64,000 nt of DNA from Bradyrhizobium sediminis (GTDB lineage Bacteria; Pseudomonadota; Alphaproteobacteria; Rhizobiales; Xanthobacteraceae): the NCBI RefSeq assembly GCF_018736085.1, contig NZ_CP076134.1, positions 62,001 through 126,000 on the forward strand, in the 5' to 3' direction. Positions 55,710-64,000 of the stretch are shown piece after piece. Positions within the stretch are counted from its first letter, which is position 1. Each line of letters opens with the position of its first letter. A model generated the notes under the pieces. The model was not told the DNA's origin. It did not search any database and was given only the letters and a program-made list of their open reading frames with translations. Made by a program: the position numbers and the translations under genes.

Positions 55710-55814
55710 GTGCTGGGCCCCTCTACGGACAAGCGATTTGAGATTTACGATTTTGACAATCTCGACCACCTCAAGAAATCGGTGCTCGCCTTCCTGCCTT
55801 CTTTATCCGCATAG
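55710..55814 (+). pseudogene. Short gene fragment in the island
   Basis: A frame from GTG 55710 reads VLGPSTDKRFEIYDFDNLDH and then LKKSVLAFLPSLSA before TAG. It looks like a real protein C-terminus rather than random sequence, but the body of the gene is missing. The family is not recognised. Confidence 0.3.
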
Positions 55815-55856
55815 CGTGCCCGCCCCCGATCGTGGCCGGTTCTGATTTCATTCACG

Positions 55857-56075
55857 ATGAGCAAGAAACGCCATAGGCCGCCTCAGGCTCGCCCTCGCAT
55901 CGTCGACAGAATACTGGCGATGTCCGTTGATCGGTACCTTGATGGAATCTGGATCGGAAGCTGGCGCGGTCGGCCAGAAGACTTGACGCGCGTGGAAGGC
56001 GCGTTGCGGCCCGGATTCCGCTTGAAAAATGCGCCGTCCAATAATAGTTATTGGCCCGAAGGACAGGAGAGGTGA
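55857..56075 (+). CDS. Hypothetical 72-residue protein or N-terminal gene remnant
   Basis: It begins MSKKRHRPPQARPRIVDRIL and continues VDRYLDGIWIGSWRGRPEDL, then TRVEGALRPG. The first 50 residues have protein-like composition; the last 20 (RLKNAPSNNSYWPEGQER) look unrelated, as if a longer gene had been cut. It stops 10 bases before parD. Confidence 0.4.
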   Translation: MSKKRHRPPQARPRIVDRILAMSVDRYLDGIWIGSWRGRPEDLTRVEGALRPGFRLKNAPSNNSYWPEGQER

Positions 56076-56084
56076 GAGATCCGC

Positions 56085-56342
56085 ATGGCAGTGAGCGCAG
56101 ATTTGGGAGACGTGCTGGAAAGCTTCGTGACCAGGCTCGTGGCATCCGGCCGCTACCATTCCAAGAGCGAGGTGCTGCGCGAAGGCGTGCGGCTCATTCA
56201 GGAACGCGAAGCAAGGTTGGCTGCGCTGGACGCCTCGATCGCGCGTGGCCTTGCTGATGCTGATGCCGGCCGGGTGAAGCCAAGCTCCGAAGTGTTTGAC
56301 CGCCTGGAAGCGAAATTGGCGGCCAAGACGGATCATACGTGA
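56085..56342 (+). CDS. parD: ParD-type antitoxin
   Basis: An 85-residue ribbon-helix-helix antitoxin: the DNA-binding strand and helices (LGDVLESFVTRLVASGRYHS, KSEVLREGVRLIQERE) and a C-terminal toxin-binding tail. It binds and neutralises ParE and represses its own operon. GGAGAGG lies 12 bases upstream of the ATG. The stop overlaps the parE start (GTGA). A decayed copy lies at 51340-51536. Confidence 0.92.
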   Translation: MAVSADLGDVLESFVTRLVASGRYHSKSEVLREGVRLIQEREARLAALDASIARGLADADAGRVKPSSEVFDRLEAKLAAKTDHT

Positions 56343-56638
56343 TCGTCGTCGTCACGGCCGAGGCCGAGGCGGATCTGGGGCAAATCGCTGCGTATGTCGC
56401 GGAGCAAAGCCCGCGGAGCGCGCTCACTCTGGTCCGCGAGTTGCGCGAGAGATGCGAGGCATTGCTGGACGCCCCGCGTAGCTACCCGCTGGTGCCGCGC
56501 TACGAGCATCTCGGCATTCGCCGGCGCCCGTTCGGCCGGTTTCTGATTTTCTACCGCGTCGATGAGGATGCGATTGAAGTCATCCATATCCTTCACGGCG
56601 CCCGAGACTACGAGTCCCTGCTATTCCCTGAGGAATAA
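56339..56638 (+). CDS. parE: ParE-type toxin
   Basis: A 99-residue RelE/ParE-superfamily toxin: TAEAEADLGQIAAYVAEQSP, then RCEALLDAPRSYPLVPRYEH and RPFGRFLIFYRVDEDAIEVI. ParE proteins poison DNA gyrase. Coupled to parD and lying next to the tRNA end of the island, it probably stabilises the island. Confidence 0.92.
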   Translation: MIVVVTAEAEADLGQIAAYVAEQSPRSALTLVRELRERCEALLDAPRSYPLVPRYEHLGIRRRPFGRFLIFYRVDEDAIEVIHILHGARDYESLLFPEE

Positions 56639-56691
56639 TCCGGCAAGACCGCTTCTTGATCCCGGCCGAGCATATGTGGGCATGGGCAAAG

Positions 56692-56778
<87 letters not shown>

Positions 56779-56926
56779 CCGGGCGGGTTAGTACGGATCG
56801 GTTGCGCGCTTGTCAAATCGCTTCGGCGCCGCCCAAATACGCTGTACAGCGCCGGCATGATGGCGTATCGCGAATCCGCTAAAACCCCTCGCGATCTCTC
56901 GAATTTGACCCTGGGAAATGGACGCT

Positions 56927-57895
56927 ATGGCATCGAATCTGGACACGCTGGTCACGGTTTTCGGAGGATCGGGCTTTCTGGGGCGAAGCGTGGTCCGGGC
57001 GCTGGCCAAGCGCGATTACCGGATCCGGGTCGCGGTGCGGCGGCCGGAGCTGGCCGGGCATCTGCAGCCGCTCGGCAGGGTCGGCCAGATCCATGCCGTC
57101 CAGGCCAATCTGCGCTACCCGGCGTCGGTCGAGGCCGCCATGCGCGATTCCCATGTCGCCATCAATCTGGTCGGCATCCTGACCGAGGGCGGCGCCCAGA
57201 CCTTCGACGCGGTGCAGGGCTCGGGCGCCAGTGCGGTCGCCAGGGCGGCAGGCGCGGCTGGTGCGCGCATGGTGCATGTCTCGGCGATCGGCGCCGACGA
57301 GAATTCGCCGTCGGGTTACGGCCGATCCAAGGCCGCAGGCGAAAAGGCGGTGCTGTCGGCCGTCCCCTCGGCTACCATCCTGCGGCCGTCGATCATGTTT
57401 GGCCCTGAGGATCAGTTCACCAACCGATTCGCCGCGCTGGCAACGATCTCGCCGGTGCTGCCGCTGATCGGCGGCGGCCTGACCAGGCTGCAGCCGGTCT
57501 ATGTCGGCGACGTCGCCACCGCTATCGCGGATGCCGTCGACGGCAAGACCAAAGCTGGCGCGACCTACGAGCTCGGCGGCCCGGAAGTGCTGACCATGCG
57601 CGAAATCATCGAATTCATCCTGGCGACCATCGAGCGCAAGCGCATGCTGGTGTCGCTGCCGTTCGGCCTCGCCAAATTGCAGGCGCTATTCCTGCAATTC
57701 GCCCCGGGGGCGCTGAAGCTGACGCCGGATCAGGTGGAGCTGCTGCGCTCGGACAATGTGGTGTCGGACGCAGCGAAGGCCGCCGGCCTGACGCTGGAGG
57801 GCCTCGGGATCACAGCCGATTCGCTCGAAGCGATCGCGCCACAATACCTCTGGCGCTTCCGCAGGACCGGACAGTTCGCGCACCGGGGCGCGTGA
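56927..57895 (+). CDS. NDUFA9-like NAD(P)-binding oxidoreductase (complex I accessory type)
   Basis: An atypical short-chain dehydrogenase of 322 residues with the Rossmann motif VTVFGGSGFLGRSVVRALAK, HVSAIGADENSPSGYGRSKA (active-site YxxxK pattern) and TILRPSIMFGPED. This matches alphaproteobacterial homologues of NDUFA9, an accessory subunit of respiratory complex I. ATG 56927 is preferred over 56918 because GGGAA is better spaced. It lies just outside the island. Confidence 0.85.
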   Translation: MASNLDTLVTVFGGSGFLGRSVVRALAKRDYRIRVAVRRPELAGHLQPLGRVGQIHAVQANLRYPASVEAAMRDSHVAINLVGILTEGGAQTFDAVQGSGASAVARAAGAAGARMVHVSAIGADENSPSGYGRSKAAGEKAVLSAVPSATILRPSIMFGPEDQFTNRFAALATISPVLPLIGGGLTRLQPVYVGDVATAIADAVDGKTKAGATYELGGPEVLTMREIIEFILATIERKRMLVSLPFGLAKLQALFLQFAPGALKLTPDQVELLRSDNVVSDAAKAAGLTLEGLGITADSLEAIAPQYLWRFRRTGQFAHRGA

Positions 57896-57908
57896 TTTCG
57901 GTCACTCG

Positions 57909-58030
57909 CGTCGTCCCCGCGAACGCGGGGACCCATACGCCGTGCCATCTCGTTTCGACAACGGTGGCAGAGACCTTCTGCTTCAATTAACGCCGGTGGT
58001 TATGGGTCCCTGCGTTCGCAGGGACGACGA
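57909..58030. repeat. Palindromic intergenic repeat between the NDUFA9-like gene and uppP
   Basis: CGTCGTCCCCGCGAACGCGG...ACCCATA and TATGGGTCCCTGCGTTCGCA...GACGACG are inverted outer arms, each with its own small hairpin. One arm of the same family is at the right edge of the window. Confidence 0.8.
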
Positions 58031-58045
58031 TAACTGCGAGTGCAT

Positions 58046-58852
58046 TTACCTTCCCATCGCCAGCGCCATCAGCCCGAGCGTGCCGACGATGACGCGCCAC
58101 CAGGCAAACAGCGTGAAGCCGTGGCGGGTGACGTAGGTGAGGAATGTCTTGACCACGATCATCGCGGTGATGAACGACACCACGAAGCCGATCGCGACGA
58201 TCCCGGCGTGATCCATCGTCATCTCGCCGCGGCTCTTGTAGAGGTCGTAGACGAAGGCGCCGACCATGGTCGGGATCGCGAGGAAGAAGGAAAACTCCGC
58301 CGCCGCGCGCTTGTCGGCCCCGAGCAGCATCGCGCCGACGATGGTGGCGCCGGAGCGCGACACGCCGGGAATCATCGCCATACATTGCGCGATCCCGATC
58401 CAGAGATACATCGGCAGCGGAAACGTGGTGGCGTCATGTTGGTGCGGCTCGAATTCCAGTTGATCGATCCACAACAGGATCGCACCGCCGACGATCAGCG
58501 AGAAACACACCACCCACGGATTGAACAGGAAGGCCTTGATGTAACTGCCGGCCGCAGCCCCGATCACGGCTGCGGGCAGGAACGCCACCAGCACCCCGAT
58601 CACGAATCGCCGAGCATAGGGGTCCGTGAACATGCCGAGCGCGATCCGCCACAATTTGAAAAAATAGAGCGCGACGATCGCCAGAATCGCGCCAAGCTGA
58701 ATCAGGATCGCGAAACTCTTCCAGAACGGGCCTTCGCCGAGATCGAAGAACCGTTCCGCCAGCAGGAGATGTCCCGTCGAGGACACCGGAATGAATTCGG
58801 TGACGCCCTCGACGATGCCGAGAATGATCGCCCTCACTGCATCAGACATCAT
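58046..58852 (-). CDS. uppP: Undecaprenyl-diphosphatase
   Basis: An integral membrane phosphatase that recycles undecaprenyl diphosphate, the cell-wall lipid carrier. It has 268 residues with about eight helices. Catalytic motifs are [19 protein letters not shown] and [18 protein letters not shown]. Divergent from fzlA; both genes serve cell-wall growth or division. Confidence 0.96.
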   Translation of the reverse strand: MMSDAVRAIILGIVEGVTEFIPVSSTGHLLLAERFFDLGEGPFWKSFAILIQLGAILAIVALYFFKLWRIALGMFTDPYARRFVIGVLVAFLPAAVIGAAAGSYIKAFLFNPWVVCFSLIVGGAILLWIDQLEFEPHQHDATTFPLPMYLWIGIAQCMAMIPGVSRSGATIVGAMLLGADKRAAAEFSFFLAIPTMVGAFVYDLYKSRGEMTMDHAGIVAIGFVVSFITAMIVVKTFLTYVTRHGFTLFAWWRVIVGTLGLMALAMGR

Positions 58853-59032
58853 GCTATGGGTCCGTTATGATCGAAATGAGCCGAAAAGCCGGGTTCTTCT
58901 CGCTTATTCGCCCCCGTGCTGCAATCGCAAAAAACGCCAAAACACGGGTTGCCTCATTCCTGTGCTTAGGTAGTTTGACGATGCCGCCGCGGTTGATGGT
59001 TTCTTAAGCGCCGCGAAATTATCAAGGCCACT

Positions 59033-59725
59033 ATGTTCACGCTGTTTCATCATCCGTTCTGTCCGCAGTCGCGCTTCGTTCGCCTGGCGCTGGGCGAATA
59101 CGGCCTCGATCTGCGGCTAATCGAAGAGCGCACCTGGGAGCGCCGCGAGGCGTTTCTCGCCCTCAACCCGGCGGGAACCACGCCGGTCTTGATCGCCGAG
59201 GGCCGGCCCGCGATTCCCGGCGCCGGAATCATCGCCGAATATCTCGACGAGACTCACGGCGCCGGCATGGGCGAACGCCGGCTGATGCCGACGTCGATCG
59301 GCGAACGGATCGAAGTGCGCCGGCTGATGGCCTGGTTCAACGACAAGTTTTTCGAGGAGGCCTCCAATCCGCTGGTCACCGAGCGCATCTACAAGCGCTT
59401 CATGGACGAGCAGGACGGCGGCGGCGCGCCGGCCGCGGATGTGATCCGCGCGGCGAAGGCGAATGTACGCTATCATCTGGCCTATATCGGCTGGCTGGCG
59501 AAGACGCGGAACTACCTCGCCGGCGACCGCTTGACCTACGCGGACCTCGCCGCCGCGGCGCATCTTTCGGCGATCGATTATCTGGGCGACGTGCCATGGG
59601 TCGAGGACGACGCGGCAAAGGCGTGGTACGCGCGGGTGAAATCCAGGCCCTCGTTTCGCCCGCTGTTGAGCGAATGGCTGGCCGGCGTGCCGGCGTCACG
59701 AACCTATGTGGACCTCGACTTCTGA
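59033..59725 (+). CDS. fzlA: FzlA, FtsZ-binding GST-like division protein
   Basis: A 230-residue glutathione-S-transferase fold: thioredoxin-like N-terminal domain ([40 protein letters not shown]) and a helical C-terminal domain ([40 protein letters not shown]). The C-terminus SRTYVDLDF matches the conserved tail of Caulobacter FzlA, which binds FtsZ and is needed for constriction. The uppP-fzlA-queG order supports this over a plain GST. Confidence 0.82.
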   Translation: MFTLFHHPFCPQSRFVRLALGEYGLDLRLIEERTWERREAFLALNPAGTTPVLIAEGRPAIPGAGIIAEYLDETHGAGMGERRLMPTSIGERIEVRRLMAWFNDKFFEEASNPLVTERIYKRFMDEQDGGGAPAADVIRAAKANVRYHLAYIGWLAKTRNYLAGDRLTYADLAAAAHLSAIDYLGDVPWVEDDAAKAWYARVKSRPSFRPLLSEWLAGVPASRTYVDLDF

Positions 59726-60858
59726 ACACGCGCCAGAAGCTCTCTCCTTCCGACCTGAGCATTGCCCTCGCCGATGAGGCGCGCGCGCTCGGATTCGATT
59801 GCGCCGGCATCGCCGGTCCGGATGCGATCGCGCAAGCCGCGAAGCATTTCCGCGATTTCCTCGACGCCGGCGCGCATGGCGACATGGACTGGCTCGCCGC
59901 CCACCCCGAACGCCGCGCCGATCCGCGCGGGCTGTGGGCGGAGGTGCGCTCGGTGATCATGCTCGGCGTCAATTACGGGCCCGAGCAAAATCCGCTGGCG
60001 ATCCTGGAACAGCGCACGCGCGGCGCGATCTCGGTCTATGCGCAGGGCGACGATTATCATGACCTGATCAAGAAACGGCTGAAGGCGCTGGCGCGATGGC
60101 TGGTTGCGACCGAGGCCTGTGAGGTCAAGGTATTCGTCGATACCGCCGCCGTGATGGAAAAGCCGCTGGCGCAGGCGGCCGGACTGGGCTGGCAGGGCAA
60201 GCACACCAACCTCGTCTCGCGCGAATTCGGCTCCTGGCTGTTCCTCGGCGCGATCTTCACCACGCTGGAGCTGCCGCGCGACGATGCCGACACCGACCAT
60301 TGCGGCTCATGCCGGGCCTGTCTCGATGTCTGCCCGACGTCGGCGTTTCCCGCGCCCTACAAGCTCGATGCGCGGCGCTGCATCTCCTACCTCACCATCG
60401 AGAATAAGGACCCGATTCCACACGAATTCCGCAAAGCCATCGGCAACCGCATCTATGGCTGCGACGATTGCCTCGCCGTCTGCCCCTGGAACAAGTTCGC
60501 GCAATCCGGGCGCGAGGCCAAACTCGCCGCGCGCGAGGCGCTGCGCGCACCCGCGCTCGCCGATCTGGTGCGGCTCGACGATGCGGCGTTTCGGGCGCTA
60601 TTCACGAAATCCCCGGTCAAGCGCATCGGCCGCGACCGCTTCATCCGCAATGTGCTGATCGCGATCGGCAATTCAAACGATGCGTCTCTGGCTGATGCGG
60701 CGCAAAGGCTGCTCGTCGATGCAAGCCCGCTGGTTCGGGGTGCTGCGGTATGGGCGCTGTCGCAGTTGAAGACCCGGCAGGAGTTCGATGCGCTGGCGGC
60801 GAGGGCGTTGAACGCCGAAGCGGATGAGTCCGTGCGCGAGGAGTGGCAGCGCGCCTAG
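59674..60858 (+). CDS. queG: Epoxyqueuosine reductase QueG
   Basis: The last step of queuosine tRNA modification: cobalamin- and Fe-S-dependent reduction of epoxyqueuosine. Two 4Fe-4S clusters are visible ([12 protein letters not shown] and [13 protein letters not shown]), with the N-terminal domain motif [16 protein letters not shown] and a HEAT-like C-terminus ([13 protein letters not shown]). The start is uncertain: ATG 59674 overlaps fzlA by 52 bases, while a CTG at 59722, overlapping the fzlA stop, would fit the family length better. Confidence 0.9.
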   Translation: MAGRRAGVTNLCGPRLLNTRQKLSPSDLSIALADEARALGFDCAGIAGPDAIAQAAKHFRDFLDAGAHGDMDWLAAHPERRADPRGLWAEVRSVIMLGVNYGPEQNPLAILEQRTRGAISVYAQGDDYHDLIKKRLKALARWLVATEACEVKVFVDTAAVMEKPLAQAAGLGWQGKHTNLVSREFGSWLFLGAIFTTLELPRDDADTDHCGSCRACLDVCPTSAFPAPYKLDARRCISYLTIENKDPIPHEFRKAIGNRIYGCDDCLAVCPWNKFAQSGREAKLAAREALRAPALADLVRLDDAAFRALFTKSPVKRIGRDRFIRNVLIAIGNSNDASLADAAQRLLVDASPLVRGAAVWALSQLKTRQEFDALAARALNAEADESVREEWQRA

Positions 60859-60870
60859 AAATGTTCAGCC

Positions 60871-60970
60871 GCCGTGCCCCGCGAAAGCGGGGCATCCAGT
60901 ATTCCAGAGCCGTCCGAAATAGATCGATATGTCACGGCGTACTGGATCGCCCGCTTTCGCGGGCGATGAC
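60871..60970. repeat. Palindromic intergenic repeat after queG
   Basis: TGCCCCGCGAAAGCGGGGCA...CCAGTA and TACTGGATCGCCCGCTTTCG...GGCGA are inverted arms around a short AT-richer centre. Confidence 0.75.
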
Positions 60971-61002
60971 ACCGGGAGCAAATTCCTTCATGGTCCCGCG
61001 CC

Positions 61003-61800
61003 ATGACAAACCAGCCCTTCTTTACCAGAGACCGCGACGCCTTCATTCCGACCCAGGCGGCCAATGGCCCATGGGATCCCAACTCGATGCACGGCCGCGT
61101 CGTAATCGGCCTGCTCGGCTTGGTGATCGAACAGCGCCACGGCTCCAACGATTTCGTGCCGGCGCGGCTGACGGTCGACATGTTCCGGCTGCCGAACATC
61201 CAGACCCCGGTCGAGGTCACGACCAGGGTGATCCGCGACGGCTTGCGCATCAGGGTGGTCGAAGCCGAGTTCATCTCCGGCGGCACCAGCATGGCGCGCG
61301 CCTCCTGCCAATTGCTGCGGCGAACCGAAAACGCGCCGGGCAATGTCTGGTCGCCGCCGAACTGGGACGCGCCGCCGCCTGCGGAGATTCCCGCGCCGAT
61401 CGATCCGCGGCTCGGCATGAATGGCAAATGGACCACCCGGCCGATCGCAGGCCGCATGGGCTCGCTCGGGCCGCGCCGGCTGTGGATGAGCGAGGTGCGC
61501 GAACTCGTCGAGGGCGTGCCGATGACGCCGTTCGTTCATGTCGCCACGGGTGCCGATTTCGCCAGCCCCTTTGCCAATGCCGGCGATGAGGGCCTCGGCT
61601 ACATCAACAGCGACGTCACGATCTACCTGCACCGGCTGCCGGTGACGCGATGGATCGGCTTCGAGGTGGTAAACCACCACGCCACCGACGGCGTCGCGAT
61701 CGGCGAGTGCTGGCTGTACGACGAGCAGGGCCGGATCGGAACCTCGACGGTCGCCGCGCTGGCGCAGAAGAAGCCGATCGCGAAGCCGCCGCCGCGGTAA
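61003..61800 (+). CDS. Acyl-CoA thioesterase-like protein (double hotdog)
   Basis: A 265-residue protein with two hotdog halves. The first contains GPWDPNSMHGRVVIGLLGLVIEQ and FVPARLTVDMFRLP; the second GLGYINSDVTIYLHRLPVTR, IGFEVVNHHATDGVAIGECW and LYDEQGRIGTSTVAALAQ, the typical end of the TesB/4HBT_3 type. The natural substrate is unknown. Confidence 0.82.
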   Translation: MTNQPFFTRDRDAFIPTQAANGPWDPNSMHGRVVIGLLGLVIEQRHGSNDFVPARLTVDMFRLPNIQTPVEVTTRVIRDGLRIRVVEAEFISGGTSMARASCQLLRRTENAPGNVWSPPNWDAPPPAEIPAPIDPRLGMNGKWTTRPIAGRMGSLGPRRLWMSEVRELVEGVPMTPFVHVATGADFASPFANAGDEGLGYINSDVTIYLHRLPVTRWIGFEVVNHHATDGVAIGECWLYDEQGRIGTSTVAALAQKKPIAKPPPR

Positions 61801-61805
61801 TTGCC

Positions 61806-61888
61806 TTCGTCATTCCGGGATGGTCCGAAGGACCAGACCCGGAATCTCGAGATTCCGGGTTCGCGCTTCGCGCGCCCCGGAATGACGG
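61806..61888. repeat. Palindromic intergenic repeat
   Basis: CGTCATTCCGGG and CCCCGGAATGACG are outer arms, with GGAATCTCGAGATTCC as a perfect inner palindrome. Same family as the repeat at 42376-42501. Confidence 0.8.
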
Positions 61889-61892
61889 CTTG

Positions 61893-62360
61893 CTACCCCA
61901 GATGCCGCGCCATCTCCGGCCGCGCCTTCAGCGCCGCGCCCTGCCTGGCGAATATCCGGGCGATCCGTTCCGGCGCGAAGTTGAGGTCGACGAAGGCCGG
62001 CGCGGTGTTGGCGACCTCGTGGTACTCCGCGATCTTGCCGTCGCGCAGCGTCATGATCGCCACGCCTTCGAACATCACGCGCGCGCCGTTGGCCTCCGGC
62101 AGCGTCGAGCGGTAGCTGAAGGTGTAGCGCGCATAGAGCGCGCGACCGTCACTGACCGGCGCATGCATGTCCCAGCGGAAATCGGTCGCGGTGCGGTAGA
62201 ACCAGTCGTCGATCATTTCGGCGATTTTGGCGCGGCCTTTGAACGCGCCGTAAAACACATCGTGATAGACGCCGTCTTCGGTGAACAACTCCGCGAATGC
62301 CTTGCCGTTGCGCTGTTCGACGGCGTCGCAGAACGATTTGAGCATCGCTGACGTGTTCAT
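61893..62360 (-). CDS. SnoaL-like (NTF2-fold) protein
   Basis: A 155-residue NTF2-like protein: KAFAELFTEDGVYHDVFYGA, then FKGRAKIAEMIDDWFYRTAT and VMFEGVAIMTLRDGKIAEYHE are the standard helix and strand pattern. Members range from isomerases to simple ligand-binding proteins, and no function can be given. It lies 24 bases after the hydrolase gene and is probably co-transcribed with it. Confidence 0.85.
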   Translation of the reverse strand: MNTSAMLKSFCDAVEQRNGKAFAELFTEDGVYHDVFYGAFKGRAKIAEMIDDWFYRTATDFRWDMHAPVSDGRALYARYTFSYRSTLPEANGARVMFEGVAIMTLRDGKIAEYHEVANTAPAFVDLNFAPERIARIFARQGAALKARPEMARHLG

Positions 62361-62384
62361 GGCGTTTCTCCCTGGAGAAGCAGC

Positions 62385-63173
62385 CTACCCGATCTCCGCC
62401 ACCGCCGCGAGCATCCGCGCGATGTCCTGCGGCCGCGACAGCCGGTGATCGCCGTCCTGGATCATCGTCAGCACCACGTCGTCGGCTGGCAGCCGGTGCG
62501 CCAGCGCGAAGGCATGCTGCCACGGCACGTCCGGATCCTGCGCGCCCTGCAGGATGCGAACCGGGCAGCCGACGTCGATGGCGCCGCCGAGCAAGAGATG
62601 ATTGCGGCCCTCCTCGATCAGCGCACGGGCGATCGGATAGGGCTCGCCATATTCCGAAGGCCGCAGCCACACGCCCTTGCTTTCGATCTCCTGCTTCACC
62701 TCGGGCGAAAAGTTGTTCCACATCAGCGCTTCCGTGAAATCGGGCGCCGGCGCGATCAGCACCAGCCCGGCCAGCGAGGCGCGGCTTGACGGGCGCTTCG
62801 CGATCTCGCGCGCCAGCAACAGCGCCATCCAGCCGCCCATCGAGGAGCCGATCACGACCTGGGGGCCTCTGCAGAACTGCTCGAATACCGCGACGCTTTC
62901 CTCCAGCCAGCGCCCGATGGTACCGTCGACGAAGGCGCCGCCGGATTCGCCGTGACCGGAATAGTCGAACCGGACGCAGGCGCGGCCGTGCGCGGCGGCC
63001 CACGCATCCAGCGCCAGGGCCTTGGTGCCCCGCATGTCGGAGTTGAAGCCGCCGAGCCAGAACAGCCCCGGCGCCGAGCCTTCGCGGGCCCGCACCGCGA
63101 TTCGGCGGCGGCCGTTACCCTCGCCGACCTCGATGAAGACCGGTTCCTGATCGGATGCGGTGGAATTGGCCAT
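62385..63173 (-). CDS. Alpha/beta hydrolase
   Basis: A 262-residue serine hydrolase. The nucleophile elbow is VIGSSMGGWMAL, the acid is probably the aspartate in LQGAQDPDVPW and the histidine in DGDHRLSRPQD. The N-terminal part RIAVRARE...GLFWLGGFNSDMRGTKA and FDYSGHGESGG are typical of the peptidase-S9/BAAT-like group. The substrate is unknown. It heads a two-gene unit with the SnoaL-like gene. Confidence 0.88.
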   Translation of the reverse strand: MANSTASDQEPVFIEVGEGNGRRRIAVRAREGSAPGLFWLGGFNSDMRGTKALALDAWAAAHGRACVRFDYSGHGESGGAFVDGTIGRWLEESVAVFEQFCRGPQVVIGSSMGGWMALLLAREIAKRPSSRASLAGLVLIAPAPDFTEALMWNNFSPEVKQEIESKGVWLRPSEYGEPYPIARALIEEGRNHLLLGGAIDVGCPVRILQGAQDPDVPWQHAFALAHRLPADDVVLTMIQDGDHRLSRPQDIARMLAAVAEIG

Positions 63174-63416
63174 GGAATCCTACCCTCGTTGGCAATTGTT
63201 TGGGTGAGCAGACGGAATCCGTCAACAACGGACGCCAATACCGGTCTCCGGCCGCTCACGGCGCTTGCGGAACACATCCGCGCCCTCTATCTCGACCGGC
63301 GTGACCAAAATACCTCGCATTTGACGGTTTTTGCGGTCGCCGGCGCGAGTTCGCTTGCCCGCTGAGCCTTATTCCTTCAAACTATCGCCTTCGTTCACAA
63401 CCTTGGAGAGATACCC

Positions 63417-63956
63417 ATTCGCCGTCCCAACAGAGCCCCGCCCGCCGCAACCAAAGACGGGCCGCGCACCAATGATGAAATCCGCAATGCACAGGTTCAG
63501 CTGATCGATCAGAACGGCACGAACCACGGCACCGTCGAGACAGTGGCCGCCATCAAGATGGCGCTCGAAGCAGGCATGGACCTCGTCGAGATTTCGCCGA
63601 ACACCAATCCTCCCGTTTGCAAGATCATGGATTACGGGAAGTTCAAATATTCCGCCCAGAAGAAGGCCGCCGAAGCCCGCAAGAAGCAGAAGATCGTCGA
63701 GATCAAGGAGATCAAGCTCCGGCCGATGATCGACGACCACGACTACGACGTGAAGATGCGCGCGATGCAGCGGTTCTTCGAGGAAGGCGACAAGGTCAAG
63801 ATTACTTTGCGCTATCGCGGCCGCGAAATGGCGCACCAGGAAATCGGCACCAAGCTGCTGGACAAGGTCAAGGCCGACGTCGCCGAATTCGCCAAGGTCG
63901 AGCAGGACGCGCGCTTCGAGGGACGCCAGGTCGTGATGGTTCTGGCACCGCGCTGA
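63417..63956 (+). CDS. infC: Translation initiation factor IF-3 (ATT start)
   Basis: IF-3 keeps ribosomal subunits apart and checks initiator tRNA. Starting at the ATT at 63417, with GGAGAG six bases upstream, gives 179 residues: [20 protein letters not shown] (basic tail), [38 protein letters not shown] and [10 protein letters not shown], the linker, and the C-terminal domain ([39 protein letters not shown]). The rare AUU start lets IF-3 repress its own synthesis and is known in this gene. No ATG gives a complete N-terminus. Confidence 0.94.
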   Translation: MRRPNRAPPAATKDGPRTNDEIRNAQVQLIDQNGTNHGTVETVAAIKMALEAGMDLVEISPNTNPPVCKIMDYGKFKYSAQKKAAEARKKQKIVEIKEIKLRPMIDDHDYDVKMRAMQRFFEEGDKVKITLRYRGREMAHQEIGTKLLDKVKADVAEFAKVEQDARFEGRQVVMVLAPR

Positions 63957-63964
63957 TCTAGCAC

Positions 63965-64000
63965 CGTCGTCCCCGCGCAAGCGGGGACCCATAACCACCG
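63965..64000. repeat. Palindromic repeat arm cut by the window edge
   Basis: CCGTCGTCCCCGCGCAAGCG followed by GGGACCCATAACCACCG is one arm of the family seen at 57909-58030. The second arm would lie beyond the edge. Confidence 0.75.

Noticed and set aside
56792..57277. Small minus-strand frames opposite the NDUFA9-like gene
   Set aside because: Shadows of the plus-strand oxidoreductase with no domain content.

Overview
The window is a high-GC alphaproteobacterial chromosome segment, most like the Bradyrhizobium/Rhodopseudomonas lineage of the Hyphomicrobiales. Evidence: alphaproteobacterial cell-cycle and division genes (a DivL with tyrosine in place of the phospho-accepting histidine, FzlA), a mutM-ubiE-ubiB-coaBC-dut run, an lptC-lptA-lptB-rpoN-hpf-ptsN cluster, long-form HPF, AddAB rather than RecBCD, and many intergenic palindromic repeats typical of these genomes. 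It is almost entirely coding.

Layout. 1-8.3 kb: the tail of a probable protease, two small unknown genes, gamma-glutamyltransferase, DNA repair (mutM), ubiquinone synthesis (ubiE, ubiB), CoA synthesis (coaBC, fused to a ribbon-helix-helix domain) and dut. 8.5-22.7 kb: divL; a TsaE-AmgK fusion; an inserted ArsR/AHSA1/DUF1801 operon; a PilZ protein; a MurU-like nucleotidyltransferase; addB-addA; trxA. 22.8-34.8 kb: mostly minus strand, with accD-folC, trpF-trpB-trpA, a LapA-like protein, ihfB, sppA, rpsA, cmk and aroA, then a divergent TIGR02300 gene. 34.9-43.4 kb: tRNA-Ala, a tandem repeat and a frameshifted GIY-YIG gene, the ohrR/ohr pair, a CoA-transferase, the ugpBAEC transporter, and an hsp20-DUF1150 pair behind a heat-shock promoter and a probable ROSE-type RNA thermometer. 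43.5-50.7 kb: a GNAT enzyme, then ptsN, hpf, rpoN, lptBAC and rnd on the minus strand, with a probable small RNA between hpf and ptsN.

50.8-56.8 kb is the accessory part. A decayed NYN/OST-HTH tail and a decayed parDE copy end in a 17-bp copy of the 3' end of tRNA-Leu(CAG). Then comes a segment of about 5 kb, visibly more AT-rich and with different codon use, that runs up to an intact parDE and the intact tRNA-Leu. It carries a Hanks-type Ser/Thr kinase divergent from a DUF3644 gene. The DUF3644 gene is broken near its 3' end by a 1256-bp IS3-family element with recognisable inverted repeats and a 3-bp target duplication. This is the best candidate for an uncharacterised, possibly anti-phage, system.

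56.9-64 kb returns to core genes: an NDUFA9-like oxidoreductase, uppP, fzlA, queG, a thioesterase, a SnoaL-like protein, an alpha/beta hydrolase and infC with an ATT start. No rRNA genes, CRISPR arrays, prophage structural genes or integrase are visible.
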